A model generated the notes under the pieces. That model had not been told where the DNA came from. It made no database searches and was given only the letters and a program-made list of their open reading frames with translations. From contig NZ_FOWW01000006.1 in the NCBI RefSeq assembly GCF_900115565.1, forward strand, positions 62,001 to 126,000: a DNA stretch of 64,000 nt. Direction: 5' to 3'. Positions 55,236-64,000 of this stretch are shown here, piece by piece. This stretch comes from Amycolatopsis arida. GTDB lineage: Bacteria; Actinomycetota; Actinomycetes; Mycobacteriales; Pseudonocardiaceae. Made by a program: the position numbers and the translations under genes. Numbering within the stretch: the stretch's first letter is position 1; each line of letters begins with the position of its first letter.

Positions 55236-55945
55236 GCCTCCACCCAGGTCACCGCCGCCAGCCGGCCGGTGGTGCCGTCGCGGCGGTAGCTGAACAACGT
55301 CTCGTCCTCCGCGGTGCAGCGAGGGTCCACCCCGATCCTGGCCACCCCGGCGTCGGCGAGCTGCCGCCACAACCCGGCCCGCAGGTCCAGGCCCGGGGTG
55401 CCGGCCCGGCTGCGGCACGCGGCACCCGGCAGGTGCGCCTCGACGTCGTCGGCCATCGCGGCGGGCACCTCGTAGCAGTCCCCGCAGATCGCCGGGCCGA
55501 GCAGCGCCTCCAGCCTGGACACGTCGGCACCCACCGAGCGCATCGCGGCCAGCGCCGCCGGCACCACGCCGACCCTGGCGCCCACCCTTCCGGCGTGCAC
55601 CGCGGCCACGACGCCGGCCTCCGGGTCGCCGAGCAGCACCGGGACGCAGTCGGCGACGAGGACGGCGACCGCGAGCCCAGGGGTGGCGCTGACCAGCGCG
55701 TCGGTGGCCTCGGCCGGCCGGGCGGGGTCAGGGCCGACAGGGCCCACGATGGTGGCGGTCCGCCCGTGCACCTGCTCCATCCACGCGATCCGCCGCTCGG
55801 GCAACCCGAGCTCGGCGGCCAGCCTGGCCCGATTGGCCGTTACCGCGGCCGGATCGTCGCCGACGTGGTCGCCGAGGTTGAAACTGTCGTACGGCGGCCG
55901 CGAGGCGCCGCCCGCCCTGGTCGTGACCACCCGACGAATCCGCAC
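55232..55945 (-). CDS. pgeF: PgeF/YfiH-family multicopper-like purine phosphorylase
   Basis: A 237-residue laccase-domain protein. VTTRAGGAS near the start, QVHGRTATIV near 85, LVADCVPVLLGD near 115, VAAVHAGRVGARVGVV near 135 and ALLGPAICGDCYEVP near 170 supply the His/Cys zinc site. Family members are adenosine/purine nucleoside phosphorylases and PgeF helps keep peptidoglycan stem peptides faithful. In the YfiH consensus the motif is HAGWRG, here HAGRVG. A GTG at 55945 is preferred as GGAGGGG lies 7 bases upstream; the frame is open to 55990. Confidence 0.9.
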   Translation of the reverse strand: MRIRRVVTTRAGGASRPPYDSFNLGDHVGDDPAAVTANRARLAAELGLPERRIAWMEQVHGRTATIVGPVGPDPARPAEATDALVSATPGLAVAVLVADCVPVLLGDPEAGVVAAVHAGRVGARVGVVPAALAAMRSVGADVSRLEALLGPAICGDCYEVPAAMADDVEAHLPGAACRSRAGTPGLDLRAGLWRQLADAGVARIGVDPRCTAEDETLFSYRRDGTTGRLAAVTWVEA

Positions 55946-56011
55946 CAATCGCCCCTCCGCTCGGCCGACTACCCCGACCCTATCCGGCACGCGAGCTCGG
56001 CCGCGCCGAGG

Positions 56012-57295
56012 CTATCGGCGCATGAAGGGAGGAACGTCGACCTCGTCGTCGGAGGGGTCGTCGGTGACCGGTACCGCGCGACCGGGCAGGCTGCCCTGCC
56101 CGGCCCGCGGACTGGGGTAGCCGCCGACGCCGCCGGGTCCGGGCTGCGGGAGCGAGCCGGACTGCGAGCCACTGCCGGGCGGCTGCGGGCGCGGTGGCGC
56201 GCCTCCACCCGGCCGGCCGCCACCCACGGGCTGCTGCGTGCCGGACGGCGGGGTCGAGCCGCCACCGCCGACCCGGCCGGCCTCGGCGGTGGCGGTGGAC
56301 CCGTTGCGGGAGCCGAACGACGACGGCTCGAGCTTCTTGTGGGTCGGCGCGCCGGAGTCGAAGCCCGCGGCTATCACGGTGACCCGCACCTCGTCGCCGA
56401 GGGAGTCGTCGATGATCGTGCCGAAGATGATGTTGGCGTCCGGGTGGGCCGACTCCTGCACCAGCGACGCGGCCTCGTTGATCTCGAACAGGCCCAGGTC
56501 GGAGCCACCGGCGATGGACAGCAGCGCGCCGTGCGCGCCGTCCATCGACGCCTCGAGCAGCGGCGAGTTGATGGCCTTCTCGGCGGCCTGCACGGCACGC
56601 CCCTCGCCGCGCGCCGAGCCGATGCCCATCAGCGCGCTGCCCGCGCCGGACATGACGCTCTTGACGTCGGCGAAGTCCAGGTTGATCAGGCCGGGCGTGG
56701 TGATCAGGTCGGTGATGCCCTGGACGCCGGAGAGCAGCACCTCGTCGGCCGAGCGGAAGGCGTCCATCAGGCTGACCCCGATGTCGCCGAGCTGCAGCAG
56801 CCGGTCGTTGGGGATCACGATGAGCGTGTCGCACTCGTTGCGCAGCGACTGGATCCCGTCCTCGGCCTGCTTGCTGCGCCGCTTGCCCTCGAAGGAGAAG
56901 GGCCGGGTGACCACACCGATGGTCAGCGCGCCGAGCTTGCGCGCGATCTGGGCGACGACCGGGGCGCCACCGGTGCCGGTGCCACCGCCCTCGCCCGCGG
57001 TGACGAACACCATGTCGGCGCCCTTGAGGACCTCCTCGATCTCCTCGCGGTGGTCCTCGGCGGCCCGCTGCCCGACCTCGGGGGCGGCACCGGCACCGAG
57101 CCCGCGGGTGAGCTCGCGGCCGATGTCGAGCTTGACGTCGGCGTCGGACATCAGCAGGGCCTGGGCGTCGGTGTTCACCGCGATGAACTCGACGCCCTTC
57201 AGGCCGACCTCGATCATGCGATTGACGGCGTTCACGCCGCCGCCGCCGATGCCGACGACCTTGATCACCGCGAGGTAGTTGTGCGGGGGCGTCAT
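56012..57295 (-). CDS. ftsZ: cell division protein FtsZ
   Basis: Tubulin-like GTPase of 427 residues that forms the division ring. [20 protein letters not shown] starts the GTP site, [15 protein letters not shown] (near 103) is the tubulin signature, and [19 protein letters not shown] closes the T7-loop domain. After a Pro/Gly/Gln-rich linker of about 100 residues it ends in [12 protein letters not shown], the conserved tail that binds SepF and FtsW. The GGAAGG before the ATG is a good ribosome site. Confidence 0.98.
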   Translation of the reverse strand: MTPPHNYLAVIKVVGIGGGGVNAVNRMIEVGLKGVEFIAVNTDAQALLMSDADVKLDIGRELTRGLGAGAAPEVGQRAAEDHREEIEEVLKGADMVFVTAGEGGGTGTGGAPVVAQIARKLGALTIGVVTRPFSFEGKRRSKQAEDGIQSLRNECDTLIVIPNDRLLQLGDIGVSLMDAFRSADEVLLSGVQGITDLITTPGLINLDFADVKSVMSGAGSALMGIGSARGEGRAVQAAEKAINSPLLEASMDGAHGALLSIAGGSDLGLFEINEAASLVQESAHPDANIIFGTIIDDSLGDEVRVTVIAAGFDSGAPTHKKLEPSSFGSRNGSTATAEAGRVGGGGSTPPSGTQQPVGGGRPGGGAPPRPQPPGSGSQSGSLPQPGPGGVGGYPSPRAGQGSLPGRAVPVTDDPSDDEVDVPPFMRR

Positions 57296-57554
57296 CGGAG
57301 TCGCCTTCCTGATCGTGGTTCGTTCGTACTGCGCGTTGGTCGGTGGTCCGCTCTCCGGCCAGAAACCCTCAACCTCAACTCAAGGCTCAGAGTTATGTCA
57401 ACTACCAACGTCGTGCAGGACGGTAGGCATCCGGGAGGCGTGAATCCAGCAGCCACGCCGTGTGTCCCCAAACGTGTTTCGCCACAGTGCTTTCCGTCTG
57501 CTATTCCGTCTGCTTCGCCGTCTCCCCGAGGCCGGCGGCACGCGAGCGAACCGG
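57296..57554 (-). promoter_or_regulatory. ftsZ upstream region
   Basis: The 259-base gap between ftsQ and ftsZ, less GC-rich than its neighbours. On the minus strand it holds GTTGACATAACTC (TTGACA at 57401-57396) followed by TTGAGTTGAGGTTGAGGG, a promoter-like stretch, then a leader of about 70 bases to the ATG. ftsZ has its own promoters in other actinomycetes. No reading frame here looks coding. Confidence 0.5.
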
Positions 57555-58451
57555 TCAGGACACGGTGGGCAGCTCCGGGCTGGACACGTCGTAGGTGTCG
57601 CCCTCCCTGGTGAGCAGCGCGGCCAGCACCTTGGCCTTGCGCTCGGTCTGCTCGGCGTCTCCCCAGCGGACGGTCTTGCCGTCGGCCAGGGTGAGCTCGA
57701 CGCTGCCCGGCGTCCGCGCACCGGCGGCCACCACCCGCTCCCGCAGCGGCCCCGGGATCGTGTCGAGCACGGCGGTCACCGCCCTGGTGGTCGGATCGTC
57801 CGGCGTCACCCTGGGCAGCCGCAGCTCGGGCAGCCCCTCGGGCCGCTCCGGCACCTCCTTGAACGCCACCCCGGAGGCGTCCACCAGATGCAGCGACTCC
57901 CCGGTGTCGAAGAAGCCGATCGCGGTGCGCTCGGTGATGGTGATCTCGATTGTCGACGGCCACGAGCGGGAGACCTCGGCGGTGGCCACCCCGGGCAGAG
58001 CCAGCACGCGGTCGCGGATCTCGTCGGTGTCCACCCGCAGCATCGGCCGCTCCTCGGGCACCTGGGCGGCCGCGATCACCTGGTCGGTGGACAGCCCGTG
58101 CAGGCCGAGCACCTCGACCGTGCGCACCGACAGCAGCGGGGTGAACAGCAGCACGTAGCCCAGCCCGACGACGGTGAGCACGCTGAGCAGCGCCACCCAG
58201 CGCCGGCGCAGCGCCTTGCGCCGGCTGGGCCGGGTGCCGGTGCGCGCCCGGGCGCTGGGCGGCCGGCGCCCCCGCCGGCTGCGCACGGCCTCACCCCTTC
58301 CCCGAGCGCTCCTGTCCCGGTCAGCCCTTTCCCGGTCGCCCCTGGCCGGGTCGACGCCGGCCCGGTCGCTCCGGTCCCGGCGGACCCGCTCGGTCGGCCG
58401 GCCCCGCCGGCTGGAGCGCCGCCGGTCCGGACGCTGGCTGGCCGTGCGCAC
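57555..58451 (-). CDS. ftsQ: cell division protein FtsQ
   Basis: A 298-residue bitopic division protein. An Arg-rich cytosolic part of about 85 residues precedes one transmembrane helix (WVALLSVLTVVGLGYVLLF). The POTRA domain (residues 110-180) has VRTVEVLGLHGLSTDQVIAA and RVLALPGVATAEVSRSWPST, then the beta domain TITERTAIGFF and LPELRLPRV follows. It links FtsL/FtsB to the ring outside the membrane. GTG at 58451 lies 2 bases after the murC stop. Confidence 0.95.
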   Translation of the reverse strand: MRTASQRPDRRRSSRRGRPTERVRRDRSDRAGVDPARGDRERADRDRSARGRGEAVRSRRGRRPPSARARTGTRPSRRKALRRRWVALLSVLTVVGLGYVLLFTPLLSVRTVEVLGLHGLSTDQVIAAAQVPEERPMLRVDTDEIRDRVLALPGVATAEVSRSWPSTIEITITERTAIGFFDTGESLHLVDASGVAFKEVPERPEGLPELRLPRVTPDDPTTRAVTAVLDTIPGPLRERVVAAGARTPGSVELTLADGKTVRWGDAEQTERKAKVLAALLTREGDTYDVSSPELPTVS

Positions 58452-58453
58452 CG

Positions 58454-59881
58454 CTATCCCCGCTCGGCGCGCCGATCGAGCTCGGCGACGATCTCCGGGC
58501 CGAGCTGGGTGACGTCCCCCGCACCCATGGTGATCAGCAGGTCGCCGGACCGCACCAGGTCGGCGGCGAGCACCGCGGCCCGGTCGAAGGCCGGCTCGTA
58601 GTGCGCCGGAACGGCCTCGATCCGCCGGGCGACCAGCGCCCCGCTCACCCCCGGCTCGGGTTCCTCGCGCGCGCCGTAGACGTCGAGCACCACGACCTCG
58701 TCGGCGAGGGAGAGCGCCGCGGCGAACTCGGCGGCGAACGCCTTGGTGCGCGAGTACAGGTGCGGCTGGAAGACCACCACCAGCCGGCCGGAGCCGGCGG
58801 CGTGCCGCGCCGCGCGCAGCTGCGCGGCGACCTCGGTGGGGTGGTGGGCGTAGTCGTCGTAGACCCGCACGTCACCGGAGCGGCCCTTGAACTCGAACCG
58901 GCGCCGCACGCCGCCGAACGCGGCCAGCCCCTCGGCGAGACACTCGGCCGGCGCGCCGAGCTCCATCCCCGCCAGCAGCGCAGCGACGGCGTTGAGCGCC
59001 ATGTGCTCGCCCGGCACGGCCACCCGGACCGCGAGCTTCTCTCCCTGCACCGACACGTGCACGGTGCCGCCGTCCTCGGTGGGCGTGTACTCCAGCACCC
59101 GCGCGTCGTCCGGCCCGGTGACACCACGGCCGTACCGGCGCACCCGCACCCCGGCCGCGGCCGCGCGGTCGGCCAGCCGGTCGGCGCCATGGTCGTCCGC
59201 GCAGGCGATCAGCACGCCGCCGGGGGCGATCCGGCCGACGAACTCGTCGAACACCGCCGTGTACGCCTCGGCGGTGCCGTGGTGGTCCAGGTGGTCGGGC
59301 TCGACGTTGGTCACCACCGCCACCGACGGGGTGTAGGACAGGAACGAGCCGTCGCTCTCGTCGGCCTCGGCGACGAACACCCCACCGTCGCCGTGGTGGG
59401 CGTTGGCGCCGGACTCGTTGAGGTCGCCGCCGATGGCGAACGACGGGTCCAGCCGGCAGCGCTGCAACGCGACGGTGAGCATCGACGTGGTGGAGGTCTT
59501 GCCGTGCGTCCCGGCGACGCAGGCCACCCGGTGGCCGGCCATCAGCGCCGCCAGCGCCTCGGCGCGGTGCAGCACCGGCACGCCCCGCTCGCGCGCGGCC
59601 CGCAGCTCGGGGTTGGACTCCTTGATCGCGGTGGACACCACCACCGCGGACGGGCCGCCGGAAAACGCGTCCAGGTTCTCCGGCCGCTGCCCGACACCGA
59701 TCTCGGCGCCCTGCGCGCGCAGGGTGAGCACGGCTCGCGAGTCCTTCGCGTCCGACCCGGACACCCGTGCGCCCCTGGCCAGCAGGATCCGCGCGATGCC
59801 GCTCATCCCGGCACCGCCGATGCCGATCAGGTGCGCCCGCCGCAGCACCTCGGGAACAGTCGTCTCAGGCACCCCGGTCAC
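58454..59881 (-). CDS. murC: UDP-N-acetylmuramate--L-alanine ligase
   Basis: A 475-residue Mur ligase that adds L-Ala to UDP-MurNAc. [20 protein letters not shown] (residues 16-35) binds UDP-MurNAc, [15 protein letters not shown] near 115 is the ATP loop, [11 protein letters not shown] near 190 coordinates Mg2+, and [12 protein letters not shown] near 340 and FQPHLYSRT near 370 are C-terminal signatures. GTG at 59881 overlaps the murG end by 17 bases, or a start at 59872 shortens the overlap. Confidence 0.97.
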   Translation of the reverse strand: MTGVPETTVPEVLRRAHLIGIGGAGMSGIARILLARGARVSGSDAKDSRAVLTLRAQGAEIGVGQRPENLDAFSGGPSAVVVSTAIKESNPELRAARERGVPVLHRAEALAALMAGHRVACVAGTHGKTSTTSMLTVALQRCRLDPSFAIGGDLNESGANAHHGDGGVFVAEADESDGSFLSYTPSVAVVTNVEPDHLDHHGTAEAYTAVFDEFVGRIAPGGVLIACADDHGADRLADRAAAAGVRVRRYGRGVTGPDDARVLEYTPTEDGGTVHVSVQGEKLAVRVAVPGEHMALNAVAALLAGMELGAPAECLAEGLAAFGGVRRRFEFKGRSGDVRVYDDYAHHPTEVAAQLRAARHAAGSGRLVVVFQPHLYSRTKAFAAEFAAALSLADEVVVLDVYGAREEPEPGVSGALVARRIEAVPAHYEPAFDRAAVLAADLVRSGDLLITMGAGDVTQLGPEIVAELDRRAERG

Positions 59882-61037
59882 CCACAGCCTCCAGCACCAT
59901 CCTCGCCAGCACCTCGTCCGCCTCGCGGTGGCCGAGGCCGACCGCGGCCGCGCTCATCGCCGCCACCCGCTGCGGGTTGGTCACCAGCGGCAGCACCTTC
60001 TCGACCACGGTTCGCGGCGTCAGGGCGGAGTCCTCGACCAGTAGGGCCGCGCCGGCCTCGACCGCCGGTTGGGCGTTGAGCGCCTGCTCGCCATTGCCGT
60101 GCGGCAGCGGCACGAACACCGCCGGCAGCCCCACCGCGGACACCTCGGCCACGGTCATCGCACCGGACCGGCACAGCACCACGTCCGCGGCGGCGTAGGC
60201 CAGGTCCATCCGCTCCAGGTAGGGCACCGGGACGTAGCCGGGGCGACCCGAGAACTCCCGCACCACCAGCGTGTTCTTCGGCCCGTGCGCGTGCAGCACG
60301 CCGACCCCCGCCTCGGCCAGCTCCCGCGCGGCGCCGGACACCGCGGCGTTGATCGAGCGGGCCCCCTGCGAGCCGCCGAACACCAGCAGCGTCGGCGCGT
60401 CGGGATCGAGCCCGAAGTGCTTCCGCGCCTCGGCACGCAGCGCGGTCCGATCCAGGGTGGTGATGGAGCGGCGCAACGGGATGCCGACCACCTCGGCACC
60501 CGGCAGCGCCGTGCCGGGCGCGGCGACCGCGACCCTGCTGGCGAACCGGGCGCCCACCTTGTTCGCCAGCCCGGCGTGCTTGTTCGCCTCGTGCACCACG
60601 ATCGGCACCCGCCCGCGCGCGGCCAGGTAGGCCGGCAACGCGACGTAGCCGCCGAACCCGACGACGACGTCGGCGCCGACCCGGTCCAGCACGGCCCGGG
60701 TGCGGCGCACCGAGTTTCGCACCCGCAGCGGCAGCCGCAGCAGCTCCGCCGTGGGCTTGCGGGGCAGCGGCACCGGCGGGATCAGCTCCAGCAGGTACCC
60801 GCGGTCGGGCACGAGGGTGCGCTCCAGCCCGCGCTCGGTGCCCAGCGCGACGACCGTGGCGTCCGGCCGCAGCCGGCGGACGGCGTCGGCGAGCGCGAGC
60901 GCGGGCTCGATGTGGCCGGCGGTGCCGCCGCCGGCGACCACGACCGTGGGTGCCCTGCCCCGCGCGGCGGCGCTGGCGCTCCCCGGTCCTGACTCGGGCT
61001 CGGGTGCTCCGGAAGGCACGGTTGCCGGCTCGCTCAC
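59865..61037 (-). CDS. murG: UDP-N-acetylglucosamine--lipid I transferase MurG
   Basis: A 390-residue GT28 glycosyltransferase that turns lipid I into lipid II on the inner face of the membrane. [20 protein letters not shown] near 35 is the donor/acceptor loop, [14 protein letters not shown] near 128, [12 protein letters not shown] near 148, and [20 protein letters not shown] near 290 binds UDP-GlcNAc. [12 protein letters not shown] near 220 is the central glycine loop. A 28-residue Ser/Gly/Pro start precedes the core. Its ATG overlaps the ftsW stop by 4 bases. Confidence 0.97.
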   Translation of the reverse strand: MSEPATVPSGAPEPESGPGSASAAARGRAPTVVVAGGGTAGHIEPALALADAVRRLRPDATVVALGTERGLERTLVPDRGYLLELIPPVPLPRKPTAELLRLPLRVRNSVRRTRAVLDRVGADVVVGFGGYVALPAYLAARGRVPIVVHEANKHAGLANKVGARFASRVAVAAPGTALPGAEVVGIPLRRSITTLDRTALRAEARKHFGLDPDAPTLLVFGGSQGARSINAAVSGAARELAEAGVGVLHAHGPKNTLVVREFSGRPGYVPVPYLERMDLAYAAADVVLCRSGAMTVAEVSAVGLPAVFVPLPHGNGEQALNAQPAVEAGAALLVEDSALTPRTVVEKVLPLVTNPQRVAAMSAAAVGLGHREADEVLARMVLEAVGDRGA

Positions 61038-62536
61038 CTACGTCCTCTCCGACTCGACGTTCCCCGTGTGCCACCACGGGCCGAAGACCGCCGACCGTAC
61101 TCGGGGGCCGCGCGGCGGCGGTCGGCGACCGCCGCGGACCGGGCGCCCCGTGCCGCCGGCCGACCGGACCGGCCGGAGCCGCCGCGGCCCGAGCCGCGGC
61201 GCCGTGCCGGCGGCCGGTAGGGGTCCGGCGCGGGCAGCCGCATCAGTTTCCCGAACTTACCCGGTCCCTGGGTGCGCAGTGCGGCGACCGCCTCCGGCTC
61301 GTGCCGGGCGCAGTTGGCCAGCAGACCGAACAGCAGCATGGTCACCACCAGGGACGTGCCGCCGTAGGAGATCAGCGGCAGGGTGACCCCGGTGACCGGA
61401 AGCAGGTTCACGACGTAACCCATGTTGATGGCGGCCTGGGCGACCAGCCACGCGGTGAGCGTGCCGGCGACGATCCGGATCCAGGGGTCCAGGTTGCGCA
61501 CCGCGATCCGCAGGCCGACCACGGCGAGCAGCACGAACAGCCCGATCACCGCGGCGCAACCGACGAAGCCGAGCTCCTCGCCGATCAGCGCGAAGATGAA
61601 GTCGTGCTGGACGTTGGGCAGGTAGGCCCACTTCGACTGGCCCTGCCCGAGCCCCTTGCCGAACAGCCCACCGTCGGCCAGCGCGTAGAGCGCCTGCCGG
61701 GCCTGCAGGCCCTTGCCCATCGGGTCGGCGGCGGGGTTGAGGAACGCCGTCACCCTCGCCAGCCGGTACTGCGCGACCAGGGCGAGCACGACGGCGCCCA
61801 CCACCCCGCCGAGGAAGATCACCGCGAACAGCCGCTTCGGCGCGCCGGCGAACCACAACAGCGCCATCAGCACCACGCCGAGGGTGATGGTGCCACCGAG
61901 GTCGGGCTGGGCCATCACCAGCGCGAACATCAGCAGCGCGGCCGGCACCACCGGCACCAGCAGGTGCCGCCACTGGTGCAGCAGGTGGTACTTGGTGACC
62001 AGGATGTGCGCGCCCCACAGGGCGAGCGCGACCTTCGCGACCTCGACCGGCTGCAGGGACAGCGGCCCGAGCACGAACCAGCCCTGCGAGCCGTTGACGC
62101 TCGTCCCGAGCGGGGTCAGCACCAGCGCGAGCAGGCCGAGGCAGACCACCATGCCGGTGGCGGACAGCCGCCGGGTGCGCTTCAGCGGGATCCGCAGGCC
62201 CAGCCAGAACACGATGCCGCCGATCGCGACGAACAGGACGTGCTTCTGGAACTGGGCGTAGACCGACTCGCCGGTGCGCGGGTCGTAGGAGGCCACCGAC
62301 GACGCGGACAGCACCATGATCGTGCCGAGCGCGGTGAGCAGGCCGCAGATGGCGAGGATCAGGTGGAAGTCGGCCAGCGGCCGGGACAGCCACGCGGTCA
62401 GCGCGGTGCGCACCGCACCGCGGCCGCGCTCGTGGCGCTCCCCGCGCCGGCGCGCCGGCCGCTCGGCCCGGTCACCACGGGTGCCGCGCGTGCCGGGAGC
62501 ACCGGGAGCACCGCCGTCCCGGTCAACCACGGTCAT
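61034..62536 (-). CDS. ftsW: peptidoglycan polymerase FtsW
   Basis: SEDS-family glycosyltransferase of 500 residues that polymerises lipid II at the septum with its partner PBP. It has about ten transmembrane helices: after a 45-residue Arg-rich tail come [60 protein letters not shown] (with the catalytic Asp), [15 protein letters not shown] and [20 protein letters not shown]. The last 60 residues form a basic Arg/Gly-rich tail. It lies between murD and murG as is usual. Confidence 0.97.
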   Translation of the reverse strand: MTVVDRDGGAPGAPGTRGTRGDRAERPARRRGERHERGRGAVRTALTAWLSRPLADFHLILAICGLLTALGTIMVLSASSVASYDPRTGESVYAQFQKHVLFVAIGGIVFWLGLRIPLKRTRRLSATGMVVCLGLLALVLTPLGTSVNGSQGWFVLGPLSLQPVEVAKVALALWGAHILVTKYHLLHQWRHLLVPVVPAALLMFALVMAQPDLGGTITLGVVLMALLWFAGAPKRLFAVIFLGGVVGAVVLALVAQYRLARVTAFLNPAADPMGKGLQARQALYALADGGLFGKGLGQGQSKWAYLPNVQHDFIFALIGEELGFVGCAAVIGLFVLLAVVGLRIAVRNLDPWIRIVAGTLTAWLVAQAAINMGYVVNLLPVTGVTLPLISYGGTSLVVTMLLFGLLANCARHEPEAVAALRTQGPGKFGKLMRLPAPDPYRPPARRRGSGRGGSGRSGRPAARGARSAAVADRRRAAPEYGRRSSARGGTRGTSSRRGRR

Positions 62537-62652
62537 GCGGCGACCCCGCTACACCCGGCCGGGCACCGCCTCCGGCCACCGTGCCCGGCACCGCACCGGC
62601 CGGCGGGGCCACGCCGGTACGCGGGAAGCCCGGCTGGCTGTCCGGCACGCCC

Positions 62653-64000
62653 TCACCTCCCGTCGGCCGCCAGCGCGCGCACCGCCGCGACGAACGCGTC
62701 GCCGCGGTGCGCGTAGTCGCGGAACATGTCCAGCGACGCGGCGGCCGGGGCCAGCAGCACCACGTCACCGGGACGCGCCATCCCACCGGCCAGCCGCACC
62801 GCCGCGGTCATGGGGTCATCGTCACCCGAAAGTAGGCGCTGGACGGGGACATCCGGGGCGTGTCGCGCGAGCGCGGCGGCGATCACGTCCGCGTCGGCAC
62901 CCAGCAGGACGACCCCGCGCAGCCGGTCGGCCACCGCGGCGACCAGCTCGTCCACCGAGGCGCCCTTCAGCTGCCCGCCGGCGATCCACACCACGCTGGC
63001 GTGGGCCAGCAGCGACCCGGCCGCGGCGTGTGGGTTGGTCGCCTTCGAGTCGTCGACGTAGCGGACCCCGGCGACCTCGCCCACCTCGACGGCCCGGTGC
63101 GCCGCCGGCCGGTAGCGGCGCAGCCCCTCGGCCACCGCCTCGGCGGGCAGCCCGGTGGCCCTGGCCAGCGCGGCCGCGGCCAGCGCGTTGGTGACGTTGT
63201 GCGGGCCGGCGGGGCGGACGTCGGCGAGCCCGGCGAGCTCCTCGGCGCCGGTGCGCGGGTCGGCGACGAACGCGCGGTCGACCAGCAGGTCCTCCACCAC
63301 GCCGAGCTCGCCGGGGCGGGGGACGGCGAGGGTGCACCCCACGTGGGTGGCCCCGGCGGGGGCGTGGTCGGTGGCGAGCCGGGTGGACCACGCGTCGCCC
63401 ACGGTGTGCACGACCGTGCCGGACCGCTCGTGGATCCGGCCCTTGGCCGCGGCGTAGGCCGCCATCGAGCCGTGCCAGTCCAGGTGGTCCTCGGCCACGT
63501 TGAGCACCACGGACGCCGCCGGGGCGAGGGTGCGCGACCAGTACAGCTGGTAGCTGGACAGCTCGACGGCGAGCACCTCGTGCCCGGCGCGCACCGCGTC
63601 GAGCACGGCGAAGCCCACGTTGCCGCAGGCCACCGCGTCCCGCCCGGCGGCGCGCAGGATCGACTCCAGCATGCCGACCGTGGTGGTCTTGCCGTTGGTG
63701 CCGGTCACCGCGAGCCACACCGGCGGCCGGGCCCGGTGCCGGCCGATCCGCCAGGCCAGCTCGACGTCGCCGATCACCTCGACACCGCGGTCGGCCGCGG
63801 CCACCAGCAGGGGTGCCGCCGGCCGCCAGCCCGGGCTGGTCACCACCAGGGAGGTGCCCTCCGGCGGCGCGGTCAGGCCCGGCACCAGCTCGACGCCGAG
63901 CGGCTCCAGCTCGGCCAGCCGGTCCGCGTCGCCGTCGGTGACCGTCACCGTCGCGCCGGCCTCGGCGAGCGCCGCCGCGACCGACCGGCCGGTCACCCCG
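62653..64000 (-). CDS. murD: UDP-N-acetylmuramoylalanine--D-glutamate ligase (partial)
   Basis: About 449 residues of MurD, which adds D-glutamate to UDP-MurNAc-L-Ala; the start lies beyond the window edge. VTGRSVAAALAEAGATVTVT is the end of the first UDP-binding loop, VTGTNGKTTTVGMLESI (near 94) the ATP loop, VLNVAEDHLDWHGS near 163 the Mg2+ site, RYVDDSKATNPHAAAGSL near 300 the C-terminal signature, and VLLAPAAASLDMFRDYAHRG the end. A 116-base gap separates it from ftsW, with no gene seen in it. Confidence 0.96.
   Translation of the reverse strand, partial: GVTGRSVAAALAEAGATVTVTDGDADRLAELEPLGVELVPGLTAPPEGTSLVVTSPGWRPAAPLLVAAADRGVEVIGDVELAWRIGRHRARPPVWLAVTGTNGKTTTVGMLESILRAAGRDAVACGNVGFAVLDAVRAGHEVLAVELSSYQLYWSRTLAPAASVVLNVAEDHLDWHGSMAAYAAAKGRIHERSGTVVHTVGDAWSTRLATDHAPAGATHVGCTLAVPRPGELGVVEDLLVDRAFVADPRTGAEELAGLADVRPAGPHNVTNALAAAALARATGLPAEAVAEGLRRYRPAAHRAVEVGEVAGVRYVDDSKATNPHAAAGSLLAHASVVWIAGGQLKGASVDELVAAVADRLRGVVLLGADADVIAAALARHAPDVPVQRLLSGDDDPMTAAVRLAGGMARPGDVVLLAPAAASLDMFRDYAHRGDAFVAAVRALAADGR

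Noticed and set aside
58645-59190. Minus-strand frame within murC
   Set aside because: Out-of-frame shadow of murC with Arg/Pro/Trp-rich composition.

Overview
The window is very GC-rich, actinobacterial DNA that uses GTG starts freely and packs genes with 4-base stop/start overlaps. The division genes (DivIVA/Wag31, SepF, YggT, FtsQ, FtsZ, FtsW, MurD/G/C), a type of IleS under T-box control and a SigB/SigF-type sigma factor with its RsbW-like partner point to a member of the Actinomycetes. The gene mix (DUF3618, DUF4235, DUF3140, SCO6745 family, SAM-IV riboswitch) fits the Pseudonocardiales (Amycolatopsis-like) best; the genus is an inference.

Bases 1-14213 form a general-stress neighbourhood. 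It begins with a decayed UDP-glucose dehydrogenase, then short-chain dehydrogenases, an RsbW-like anti-sigma factor overlapping a SigB-family sigma gene, a secreted WbsX-like glycan protein, a nucleotidyltransferase/BON/phosphoesterase operon, DUF3140, an orphan PhoU, a type IB topoisomerase, a three-gene membrane-stress operon (DUF1469-like/DUF3618/DUF4235) and small unknowns. Most transcription units here carry a motif of the form GTTT/GTGT-N15/16-GGGTA(T/C/G) upstream, which matches known SigB/SigF promoters, so the sigma factor probably controls its own neighbourhood. Between 13594 and 13943 lie what look like two fused relics of a lost formate dehydrogenase/selenocysteine locus (nrfD and selD ends).

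Bases 14414-24292: a TetR-controlled divergent pair (two perfect 18-bp operators) with an internally deleted thioesterase; a beta-phosphoglucomutase/GH65 phosphorylase pair; an 870-base gene-free stretch with a minisatellite and several hairpins; then surE, a PfkB kinase, a small acidic protein, a Ppx/GppA protein and a class F sortase-like protein lacking the catalytic cysteine.

Bases 24316-28240 are accessory: an XRE/TPR regulator, a Nudix hydrolase, a tightly overlapped operon of two related cysteine-rich mini-proteins plus an XRE regulator, then a dead TetR/SDR divergent pair and a small fragment. No integrase or tRNA was seen.

Bases 28240-48218: tandem DUF885 metallopeptidase-like genes, a proline-rich protein, truncated DUF6338, rluD-lspA, a SAM-IV riboswitch with a class V aminotransferase, a CPA1 antiporter, a broken DUF167 gene, MOSC, a penicillin-binding protein, a membrane/FMN-oxidase fusion, glycerate kinase with an SLC13 transporter, and a two-component system that probably controls them.

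Bases 48219-64000 are the conserved chromosomal core: ileS (T-box), divIVA, yggT, sepF, yggS, pgeF, ftsZ, ftsQ, murC, murG, ftsW, murD, all on the minus strand. Streptomyces keeps ileS close to lspA-rluD; here about 13 kb lies between them.
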